A stretch of 41,669 nt of DNA from Ignavibacteria bacterium UBA7675. GTDB lineage: Bacteria > Bacteroidota > Ignavibacteria > Kapaibacteriales > UB7675. Shown here piece after piece: positions 1 through 7,663 of this stretch (the first letter of the stretch is position 1; each line of letters starts with the position of its first letter). The translations under genes and the position numbers were made by a program. Under the pieces are notes generated by a model that had not been told where the DNA came from, ran no database searches, and was given only the letters and a program-made list of their open reading frames with translations. The DNA lies in the NCBI GenBank assembly GCA_002483085.1, contig DLHF01000025.1, positions 1 through 41,669 of the forward strand. The letters run 5' to 3'.

Positions 1-47
1 GCGACCGGTGACAGCGACCGAGCGAATGCCACAACGACGCCCGTGCC
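1..47 (+). repeat. Dispersed intergenic repeat, arm-2 copy A (cut by window edge)
   Basis: The window opens with the 18-base core GCGACCGGTGACAGCGAC. After 21 bases comes CCCGTGCC (40-47). The same two blocks, 19-21 bases apart, recur at 15080-15125, 39471-39515 and, inverted, at 33277-33231. It lies just past the 3' end of the minus-strand response regulator gene. The element may extend left of the window. Confidence 0.75.
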
Positions 48-74
48 ATAAGATTAGAGCCATTCTACCGGCAC

Positions 75-533
75 TTACAGCGATGGGAGCTCGACGATCT
101 CAAACCAAAACTTGCCAAGCGTGCGAGTTACTTCAATCAGTTCATTGAACGACACGGGTTTGGTAATAAAACAATTTACTCCCAGATCGTATGTGCGGAT
201 AATATCCTGATGAGCCTTTGAGGTCGTAAGAATAATCACAGGAATCTTGCGAAAGACAGGATGCGACTTAATCTCTTTCAGAGCCTCGCGACCGTCTTTT
301 CGCGGCATATTGAGATCGAGCAAAATAATACCCGGCAGCGTGTGGTTCTCCACATTAGCGTATTTGCCTTCCTTGTGCAGATAGTCCATCAGCTCCTGGC
401 CGTCCTCGACAAATTCCAGATCGTTCAGCAAGAAACTTTCCTCGAATGCTTCCTTGGTTAGAATCCTGTCCTCCGCGTCGTCGTCGGCCATAAGGATTTT
501 AACTCTCTTGATCGGTTTGGGATTTTGATTCAT
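75..533 (-). CDS. CheY/Rcp1-like single-domain response regulator
   Basis: This 152-residue protein is a lone receiver domain with no output domain. It shows the acidic cluster D17-D19, the phospho-acceptor D73 in the LLDLNMP motif, the switch threonines T103/T104 and the conserved K125 before a proline. The slightly long form with HPVFRKIPVIILTTS matches the Rcp1 family, which partners phytochrome-type kinases carrying a HDLQEPLR H-box. That is the H-box type of both upstream kinases. Its ATG lies inside the 3' end of the preceding kinase gene (35-base overlap), so translation is probably coupled. It is inferred to receive phosphate from one or both kinases and to act through protein-protein contact. 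Confidence 0.93.
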   Translation of the reverse strand: MNQNPKPIKRVKILMADDDAEDRILTKEAFEESFLLNDLEFVEDGQELMDYLHKEGKYANVENHTLPGIILLDLNMPRKDGREALKEIKSHPVFRKIPVIILTTSKAHQDIIRTYDLGVNCFITKPVSFNELIEVTRTLGKFWFEIVELPSL

Positions 534-1731
534 TGTTTTGCTTTACTGGTATTGTGATAACAAATGTCGAGCCTTCGTCTTCTTTGCTTATAGCTGTAAT
601 AAAACCGTGGTGATTATCCACGATTTTTTTGCATACAGCCAGCCCGATACCTGTGCCTTGGTATTCCTTTCTGCCGTGCAGACGCTGAAACACCACGAAA
701 ATCCTTTCCGCGTATTGCTCTTTAAATCCAATGCCATTATCGCGGATATAAATCCGGCAAAAGCTGGAAGCTGCGCGCAAAGGGGAAAGTCCGGGCAATG
801 AACGCCCGGGCAAAATCTCTGCGTTGATTTCCACAACCGGAGGCACATCCGGGCGGTGGAACTTCAGCGCATTGCTGATAATATTCTGAAACAATTGCCG
901 CATCTGGCCGGGAATAACATCGACTGATGGCAGCTTGCCTACGCGAACCACCGCTTGTGTCTGGTCGATGCTAATTTCCAAATCGCTCAGGCTGTCGTCT
1001 ACGATACTGTTCAGAGGCGAACAGGTAAACACTTCTTTGTCTTTAGACAAACGCGAGAACTTCAGCAAGTCGTTGATAAGCACGTGCATACGCGATGCTG
1101 CGTTTTGCATAATGCTAATATACATTCTTCCGTCGTCGCCAAGCGTCTGGCTGTATTTATCTGCCAGGCGGTCGCCAAAAGCGCGAATTTTCCGAAGAGG
1201 TTCCTGCAAATCATGCGAAGACACATAGGCGAACTGTTCAAGCTCGGTATTCGAACGCAGCAGTTCATCATTTTTCTGCTTTAGCTCTTCGCTGTATATT
1301 TTGATCATCGTGTGGAAAGCCATATTCTGCACTTGTGTGTAGTAGTGTTCGAGCTCGGCCACAATAGCAATTGCTTCGGTGACATCGGATGTGAAATACG
1401 GCAGGAAGTGCAGAACGGTTTGTTTCTGGCCTGCATACACATATACAAGGTCGGACACATCCACATTACTACGGGAAAGCCCGGGGAGTTCATCTCGTTC
1501 CCACTGTTCTATGGATTCTTCTGCTTTGCGTATGTGGGCACCGTGTTCCACCAGAGTAAAGAACTCGCGCAATCCCTCGTTGCTCATCGCCTGAAGCTGC
1601 TCTTCGGGAAGGTGTGCAAACAGTTGCAGGAGCGGTGTATTCATCTCCCGAGCCAACTGCAAATTAATGTTGCCAGCCTCCTCCAGATAATGATCGCGAA
1701 TAAAAACAGCTAATTCCTTTAGGGATTTCAT
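499..1731 (-). CDS. Soluble sensor histidine kinase, middle gene of ethylene-receptor-like operon
   Basis: This protein of about 410 residues has no membrane segment or signal peptide. Residues 1-140 form an alpha-helical region I cannot assign to a named sensor domain. A short coiled coil (about 143-165) leads to the DHp helix with H173 in SSHDLQEPLRKIR. The ATPase domain has N283 (N box), DNGIGF at 331-336 and GTGIGL at 359-364. The catalytic core closely resembles that of the upstream membrane kinase (shared FGDRLA and QGTGIGLA.CKK blocks), suggesting duplication. I chose the ATG at 1731. The frame stays open to a TTG at 1743, but that adds only four residues. The start is 15 bases after the stop of the upstream kinase, and the gene overlaps the response regulator. 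It is expected to autophosphorylate and feed the adjacent receiver. Confidence 0.9.
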   Translation of the reverse strand: MKSLKELAVFIRDHYLEEAGNINLQLAREMNTPLLQLFAHLPEEQLQAMSNEGLREFFTLVEHGAHIRKAEESIEQWERDELPGLSRSNVDVSDLVYVYAGQKQTVLHFLPYFTSDVTEAIAIVAELEHYYTQVQNMAFHTMIKIYSEELKQKNDELLRSNTELEQFAYVSSHDLQEPLRKIRAFGDRLADKYSQTLGDDGRMYISIMQNAASRMHVLINDLLKFSRLSKDKEVFTCSPLNSIVDDSLSDLEISIDQTQAVVRVGKLPSVDVIPGQMRQLFQNIISNALKFHRPDVPPVVEINAEILPGRSLPGLSPLRAASSFCRIYIRDNGIGFKEQYAERIFVVFQRLHGRKEYQGTGIGLAVCKKIVDNHHGFITAISKEDEGSTFVITIPVKQNNESKSQTDQES

Positions 1732-1746
1732 ACACACTACCAATAA

Positions 1747-3357
1747 TCACAGCACACCATGTGGCACCGGATTCTCCGGCTGCTGCACGGGAAGAAAAAG
1801 CGAAAATTCGGCTCCCTCACCCGGCTGGCTGCGAACGATGATAAATCCATGATGGTTTTCAGCCACCTTTTTGCAAATCGCCAGCCCGATACCCGTACCC
1901 TGATATTTATCGCGGCTGTGCAGCCTCTGAAAAGGTGCAAATATCTGCTCGCTGTAGCTTTCGTCGAACCCTATGCCGTGATCGCGCACAGTAATACGAT
2001 AGTAGTTCGACACCAATAGCATTGTCCCGACGGCCTGTACCTCGGACTGCACCTGCTCGGCAGAGACCTCCTGCGATGTAATAGAAACAACAGGACACTC
2101 GTTTTCCCTGTGGAATTTCAGCGCATTACCAATGAGGTTCTGGAACAATTGCCGCATCTGGCCGGGCACAACGGGCACGCGAACCGGAAGCGAGCTCACA
2201 GTAATAACTGCTTCTTGCCGCTCGATGCTGACCTGCAGATCGCTGAGCACTTCATCCACCACTTTGTTCAGGTTGGTCGGCTGGTACGATTCTGTCACAG
2301 TAGCTAATCGCGAATACTGTAGTAAGTCGTCGATAAGCGTTTGCATACGCACCGATGCGTTCACCACTACACCCAGCTTTTCTTGTCCATCTGCACCCAG
2401 CGAATCACTATATCGGGTAGCCAGCCTGTCGCCAAATGTGCGTATCTTACGCAGTGGCTCCTGAAGATCATGTGAAGCCACAAACGCAAATCGTTCTAAC
2501 TCCGCATTCGACCTTTCAAGTTCCATGGCCTTGCGTTGAAGCTCCAGCTCTGCCCGTTTAATTGCTGTTACATCCTGCGATGTTCCCACTAACCGCACTG
2601 CTTTACCTTGGCCATCGCACACTACTTCACCGCGCGAGTGCACGATACGCTCTTCGCCACTGTGGAGCACGATACGCAGATACAACTGGTATGGCTCGCA
2701 GTCGCGAATCGCTGTCTCTACCGCCTGCTTCAGCCGCTCCCGGTCTTCTTCAGGATGGTGCAAAAGCACTTTGGCGTAGTCGATTACAGACTTCCCGGGC
2801 TCCAAGCCAAACAAACGGTACTGCTCATCGGACCACACGACTATATCACTTTGAATATCCCATTCCCAACTGCCAATATGGGCGAGAGCCTGAGCATCGG
2901 CAAGCTGTTGATTTTTCACCATAAGCTGCTCTTCTACCTCGATACGATGCTGCACCTCGCGCTCAAGATCCTGTGGGCTTCGCAGCGAAAGCGCACGTGG
3001 AATAACGAAGTAGAGCGCGCCCACTGTAGCCCACGAAGCAATAGCCGTAACGAACCGCACAAGTGCATTGAGCCGATAGGCAGGCCACCAGAAGGCAAGA
3101 GCGTCGAGAAGATGGGTAGAGCCACAGGCGAGAATAAAAACACCAAACAGCCAGAATACATTGTGGAATGGTAAGTCCTTGCGCCGCAATACAATCACGC
3201 CAATAAAGACCGGAATAGTAAAATAAGCTGCCCAGATGGCGAGATCGGAAGTAAGATACAGCCAGCCGTGAAAAGGTGTCCAGGTACCGCAGAACCACCG
3301 GGCTGGCCAGCTTTCTGTTCCAAACAGACGGCTGAAAAAATCGACAAGTTGCTCCAT
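1747..3357 (-). CDS. Ethylene-receptor-type membrane histidine kinase with PAS domain
   Basis: Numbering is from the ATG at 3357 (536 residues). Three membrane helices at about 35-125 align without gaps to plant ETR1 positions 25-69. They keep the residues known to matter for copper and ethylene binding: D38 (ETR1 D25), Y45 (Y32), I48-P49 (I35-P36), F71 (F58), C78 (C65) and H82 (H69), the last two in the motif CGSTH. A PAS/PAC domain follows (about 153-268), then H296 in SHDLQEPLRKIR and an ATPase domain with N407, DHGIGF and GTGIGL. A GTG at 3477 would add 40 residues, but the N-terminus from the ATG (FFSRLF...) resembles bacterial relatives from memory, so I prefer the ATG. It leads an operon with a second kinase and a receiver. 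Ethylene binding itself is inference. Confidence 0.92.
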   Translation of the reverse strand: MEQLVDFFSRLFGTESWPARWFCGTWTPFHGWLYLTSDLAIWAAYFTIPVFIGVIVLRRKDLPFHNVFWLFGVFILACGSTHLLDALAFWWPAYRLNALVRFVTAIASWATVGALYFVIPRALSLRSPQDLEREVQHRIEVEEQLMVKNQQLADAQALAHIGSWEWDIQSDIVVWSDEQYRLFGLEPGKSVIDYAKVLLHHPEEDRERLKQAVETAIRDCEPYQLYLRIVLHSGEERIVHSRGEVVCDGQGKAVRLVGTSQDVTAIKRAELELQRKAMELERSNAELERFAFVASHDLQEPLRKIRTFGDRLATRYSDSLGADGQEKLGVVVNASVRMQTLIDDLLQYSRLATVTESYQPTNLNKVVDEVLSDLQVSIERQEAVITVSSLPVRVPVVPGQMRQLFQNLIGNALKFHRENECPVVSITSQEVSAEQVQSEVQAVGTMLLVSNYYRITVRDHGIGFDESYSEQIFAPFQRLHSRDKYQGTGIGLAICKKVAENHHGFIIVRSQPGEGAEFSLFLPVQQPENPVPHGVL

Positions 3358-4211
3358 AAGTATATCAAGAACACGAGGCGGTGGAATGATTAAAGAACTG
3401 CCACGGGCTACAAGTACAACAAGCACAATAGAATAGCCAACTGCCAAACGACCGCCGATTAGAGCCTGTGCAGACACCTATGGACAGCAAGCGGCTCGCG
3501 AGATACAGCGGGGAAACCGTATTATACAGGCAAACATAGACTTATTGGGGTCTCTATGAGATTGCGGACAGAACCTGATACGACACTCTCCCTAACTGCC
3601 CCACTGATCTTCCCACTCATAGTACAACCTACGCCGTCGTGTTCAGGTTTCACCAGCAGTGAGTCGTGCCACATACGACACACGGGCTGCACACCAGTGC
3701 GATTCTACCATCGACAGATAGGAAATTTACAGTTCTCCGGCTTTTGAACCAAGTGTTTTGTATCCCTCTTCTCCACCGGAAAGTTTTGCCTTTACAGCGG
3801 TTTTGCCGCCGAATCTGTCCATCCTTCTCCTGCGCTACATTGTGATGAAAACACTATCATCTTACAGCTTCATAGCGGCCTTATCACAGCGCGGCTCTAT
3901 CCCTGCCTTATGGCTTGGCATGTGCGTATTTCCGGCACGTTATTCTTGCTGGCGGCCAGCTTTTGGCCAACCGGCAGGCAGCTCGGCAGCGACTACGCCC
4001 TTTTGCCCCAACGACGCCCGCGCCACCCACAGCCGATGTAGAAATCGCGTACTTATCGCAACGGAATAGGCGGCAATAATTATCCATTTGTTTTTTTTTG
4101 CAGAAAATTGCAGATATTTTCTTTTTTTAGCCCACAGCAACTTTCGGTACGGCTGCTTTGCGCCTCAATTCTGAGCGCCAGCGGGCGTGTACAACTTATA
4201 GACAACAAGCT
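3358..4211. other. Intergenic region between divergent genes
   Basis: These 854 bases separate the minus-strand kinase operon from the plus-strand hydrolase gene. Open frames here (for example 3758-4069) have no recognisable protein character. The only structure I see is a degenerate copy of the dispersed repeat (3966-4024) and T-rich runs at about 4088-4130. Promoters for both flanking genes must lie here, but I cannot place them. Confidence 0.5.
3966..4024 (+). repeat. Dispersed intergenic repeat, degenerate copy E
   Basis: The block GGCCAACCGGCAGG is followed by CAGCGAC and, 23 bases later, CCCGCGCC. This parallels GGCCAACTGGCAAG and the arm-2 blocks in copy D at 33 kb. The central CCGGTGA portion of the core is missing, so I read it as a decayed copy. 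Confidence 0.45.
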
Positions 4212-4967
4212 ATGCCCTATTGCACATCCTTCGACGATTCTTCTCTCTATTACGAAGAGCATGGCTCTTCGGACCTTCCGACCCTGCTTCTGCTGCCCGG
4301 TTTATTGGGCTCGATAAGTGCACAATGGCATACGTACATCGCTCCGCTGTCGGAGCACTACCACATTGTGATTACTGATTTGCGCGGCCACGGGCGCTCG
4401 GGCAATAATGCAGGCAGGCTACAGATTGGCGACATGGTAGCCGACACATTGCTGCTTTTAGAACATCTAGACATTACGGCAGCTCACATCGGCGGGTATA
4501 GCCTTGGCGGCTATATCGGGCTACAACTGCACTTGGAGCAGCCGGAGCGCGTACAGACACTGCTTATGCACGCTACAAAATTCTACTGGAGCAACGACGT
4601 AGTGGCGAACATGAAAAAACAAATGAATCCCGACAGTATTCAAGCAAAGGTGCCGAAATACGCTGATCAGCTAGCGAAAGAGCACGGCGAAGACCGGTGG
4701 CAGCAATTGCTCCAGGAAGCATCTGGCATGGTGGAAAGCCTGCCTCATGTCGGTATCCAGGAAACTGATGCAATACACGCCACATGCCCGATACTTATAG
4801 GCACGGGCGACCGCGACGAACTTATCCCAGCAGAAGAGTCTCTGCGCCTGAGCCGTGCGATTCCGTCTGCACAGCTCATGGTGCTCCCTGGGGTGCGGCA
4901 TCCGTTTTATAGTATTCCGCCCTCGCTGATGATAGAAGCAATGCGGTTGTTCCACCGTACTGCGTAA
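4212..4967 (+). CDS. Alpha/beta-fold hydrolase
   Basis: This 251-residue protein has the full layout of the alpha/beta hydrolase superfamily. The oxyanion loop LPGLLGS is at 28-34, and the strand-turn DLRGHGRSG at 56-64. The nucleophile S97 sits in GGYSLGGY, the acid is probably D200 or D202 in GTGDRDELIP, and the histidine H230 is in GVRHPF. The cap region is about 120-190. There is no signal peptide or membrane helix, so it is probably cytoplasmic. The ATG at 4212 starts at the usual distance before the first strand; the open frame upstream begins with TTG and adds only basic residues. The substrate cannot be told from sequence: esterase, lactonase or haloperoxidase-like enzymes share these motifs. 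It stands alone between signalling genes. Confidence 0.88.
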   Translation: MPYCTSFDDSSLYYEEHGSSDLPTLLLLPGLLGSISAQWHTYIAPLSEHYHIVITDLRGHGRSGNNAGRLQIGDMVADTLLLLEHLDITAAHIGGYSLGGYIGLQLHLEQPERVQTLLMHATKFYWSNDVVANMKKQMNPDSIQAKVPKYADQLAKEHGEDRWQQLLQEASGMVESLPHVGIQETDAIHATCPILIGTGDRDELIPAEESLRLSRAIPSAQLMVLPGVRHPFYSIPPSLMIEAMRLFHRTA

Positions 4968-5130
4968 TAGACCGGTGTAGAGAGCGATCCAGATAGCGCA
5001 AGGCTGCCTATATTCTACTACATAAATAGTGAACAGTGCCGATAGTACGGCCACATGCGCTTTAACTTTGCTGCAGATAGCACAGACGTCTTTTCCGATC
5101 GCAACTTCCCCGGTCGGAGCCGCAGAAATA

Positions 5131-5170
5131 TTTCGCTTCTCTGTGGAATGTTTCGCTTCTCTGTGGAAAG
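5131..5170 (+). repeat. 20-bp tandem duplication
   Basis: Two adjacent copies of TTTCGCTTCTCTGTGGAA (period 20) occur in the non-coding stretch 4968-5386, upstream of the REC-PAS-kinase gene. They differ only in the last spacer bases. I see no other structure in that roughly 420-base gap. Confidence 0.8.
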
Positions 5171-5386
5171 ATATCATAGCACTTACAGTATATCCCATAT
5201 TGGCTTCCTGTTGCAAGATACTTGCCTTTACGCACTATTTGCAGAGCCGGGACAAATGTTGTTGCTCCTTGGGCTTTGCAAAATCCTTGGCAATCCCTGT
5301 CGTGCAAGTGGAACAAGTATCTCACAAAAACATTTGCTGTGTAGCGGTTATACCATCGGCACTTTTTCCCAATGGAAGGGTCGGGC

Positions 5387-7663
5387 ATGAAGGGCATCAA
5401 GATACTTATTGCGGAAGATGAAACCGTTGTAGCAGCCAGCTTACAGTCGGTACTGGTTCAGGCTGGGTTTGATGTGGTAGCTACAGTCGTCTCGGGTTGG
5501 GAGGCTGTTTCTACAGCTATTACATCCCAGCCAGATATTATTCTTATGGATATTGGTCTGTGCCAAGATATCGACGGAGTAGAAGCCTCGCGTCAAATCC
5601 ACGCCCATACCGACATCCCAATTGTCTATCTCACAGCAGGTTTTGACAGGACAACATTGGATCGGGTACAATCGACTAATCCCTACGGCTATATTCTCAA
5701 GCCGTTCAACACAGAAGAAATCCAGCCTGCCATAGAAATGGCGCTGTACAGGTATCGCACAGACCGCGAAATTAGCGAGAGCCGACTGCAATTGGCGCGA
5801 TATCGTAGGATTGTGGAAAGCCAGTCGGACTTCATTATGGGCTGGCTCCCTAGCGGCATGTACACCTATACCAACGAGAGCCATGGCCGATACTTTAGCC
5901 GCCGTGCTGGCGACATTACCGATACCGTGTTTTCGCTATTTGTGCCCGACGACCAAGAGCAGCTACGCGCTCTTGTGGCAAGGCTTACACCAGAGAATCC
6001 AGAATCGACCGGAGAATTTCGCATTGTAAGGGGCGATGGTGTTGTGCGGCGGTCGCAGTGGATCAATCGCGCGTTTTTCGATGAGCAGAACAGGCTTACA
6101 GAGATGTTGTCGATAGGCCGCGATGTCACCGAACAACGCCAAGTAGAAGAAGCGTTCCGCGAATCGGAAAAGCGCTACCGCCAAGTAGTAGAGAACGCCG
6201 TCGACTTTATTTACACCACCGATAAAAACGGCTACTTCACCTATGGCAATCCGGCAGCTCTTCAGCTTTCCGGCTACACATTGGAAGAATTTCGCACATA
6301 CCGCTATATCGACTTGATACGCTCCGATTACCGACCCCGGCTCGCCTTGATGTACGTGCGCCAGTTCAAAGAACGGCGACCGACCATGTATGCAGAATTT
6401 CCGTTTATTACCAAGTCGGGTGTAGTAGAATGGTTTGGCCAGACATCCTCGCTCATCATCGAAAACGATGAAGTTATCGGTTTCCATGTGATAGGACGCA
6501 AGATTACAGAATCGGTGATGAAAGAGCAAAAGCTGGTAGAGAGCCACAATCGCATACATTCCGTCCTAGAAGCTTCGCCTGTTCCGCTGATACTTAGCAA
6601 TGTTCGGAGCCAAACAACACTTTACGCTAACAAACGCACAGCCGAGCTATTTTGCATTCCGCACGAACAATCGGCCAACAAGTTTGCTCCTAATTTTTAT
6701 GTCCATCCCGAAGATCGCGAATATCTGCGCCAGCGGGCTTTGCACGAAGGATTTGTACGCGATTTTGAAGTACAGCTTCAGGACTACAACGGGCGTATGT
6801 TCTGGGGCCTGCTGTCGGCGCAAATGATTGACTACGACGGAGAGCATGCACTGTTAGTAGCATGCAACGACATTACATCGCGCAAACAAGCGGAAGAAGA
6901 AATCCGGCGCCTGAACTCCACGCTTGAAGAGCGCGTAGCCCATCGCACCGAGCAACTGCTGAATAGCAATAGAGAAAAGGATGAGATTCTCGCAATTGTA
7001 GCACACGACCTCAAGAACCCGCTTACGGGCATTGCAATGGGTGCAGACCTGCTCAACAGGCACTACCATCAACTCCCAATAGAAGAAATTAAAAAACAAC
7101 TTGGCATGATCCTTCAAGCCTCCGAACACATCGGGCATATCATTGCCAATCTTTTAGACAGCCACAAGCTAGATTCCGGCATCATACCTTTAGAGATACA
7201 GCATTTCCCGCTGGCTCATGTCCTGCACTCCCTGCTTCAGCGCTATGTACAACGCGCAATAGCAAAAAATATAGGCTTGGATATCCACATGCGCGAAGAC
7301 CTTTTTATCTACGCCGACCAAACTGCTGTCAGCCAGATTGTAGATAATCTGATTTCCAACGCACTTAAATTTTCTCCCCGAGGTTCTACTGTCCGCCTTA
7401 TGGCCGCCGAAACTGATAAAACTGTAATAATAGAAGTACTCGACAACGGTCCGGGTCTTGACCAGGAGGATATGGGGAAACTATTTACTAAATTTGCAAG
7501 GCTCTCGGCAAAACCTACTGGAGGCGAGCATTCAACTGGGCTGGGGCTTTCTATTGTCAAAAAGCTGACCGACTCTATGAATGGTCGTATAAGGTGTGTG
7601 AGTAAGCCGGGGGAAGGTGCTAGATTCATCGTAGAATTTCCAAAGAACCGACAAGCGCAATGA
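5387..7663 (+). CDS. REC-PAS-PAS-PAS hybrid-type sensor histidine kinase
   Basis: Numbering is from the ATG at 5387 (758 residues), preceded by GGAAGGG at good spacing. An ATG 15 bases upstream is the alternative. An N-terminal receiver domain (1-120) has E10/D11, phospho-acceptor D55, T83 and K105. Three PAS-type domains follow at about 140-255, 260-380 and 385-505. A coiled coil leads to H540 in IVAHDLKNPL, and the ATPase domain has N654, DNGPG and STGLGL. There are no membrane helices, so it senses internal or relayed signals. With the receiver at the N-terminus, it is probably a kinase whose input is phosphate from another kinase. Its stop overlaps the next kinase's start (ATGA), implying joint expression. 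Its kinase core closely resembles those of the two TPR-kinases nearby. Confidence 0.93.
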   Translation: MKGIKILIAEDETVVAASLQSVLVQAGFDVVATVVSGWEAVSTAITSQPDIILMDIGLCQDIDGVEASRQIHAHTDIPIVYLTAGFDRTTLDRVQSTNPYGYILKPFNTEEIQPAIEMALYRYRTDREISESRLQLARYRRIVESQSDFIMGWLPSGMYTYTNESHGRYFSRRAGDITDTVFSLFVPDDQEQLRALVARLTPENPESTGEFRIVRGDGVVRRSQWINRAFFDEQNRLTEMLSIGRDVTEQRQVEEAFRESEKRYRQVVENAVDFIYTTDKNGYFTYGNPAALQLSGYTLEEFRTYRYIDLIRSDYRPRLALMYVRQFKERRPTMYAEFPFITKSGVVEWFGQTSSLIIENDEVIGFHVIGRKITESVMKEQKLVESHNRIHSVLEASPVPLILSNVRSQTTLYANKRTAELFCIPHEQSANKFAPNFYVHPEDREYLRQRALHEGFVRDFEVQLQDYNGRMFWGLLSAQMIDYDGEHALLVACNDITSRKQAEEEIRRLNSTLEERVAHRTEQLLNSNREKDEILAIVAHDLKNPLTGIAMGADLLNRHYHQLPIEEIKKQLGMILQASEHIGHIIANLLDSHKLDSGIIPLEIQHFPLAHVLHSLLQRYVQRAIAKNIGLDIHMREDLFIYADQTAVSQIVDNLISNALKFSPRGSTVRLMAAETDKTVIIEVLDNGPGLDQEDMGKLFTKFARLSAKPTGGEHSTGLGLSIVKKLTDSMNGRIRCVSKPGEGARFIVEFPKNRQAQ

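Noticed and set aside
3358..3477. 40-residue N-terminal extension of the ethylene-receptor-like kinase from GTG
   Set aside because: The ATG at 3357 gives an N-terminus typical of this receptor family; the extension would add an extra hydrophobic stretch without a ribosome-binding site.
3758..4069. Plus-strand open frame of 103 codons upstream of the hydrolase
   Set aside because: It overlaps a decayed repeat copy, lacks a start signal and has no recognisable protein feature.
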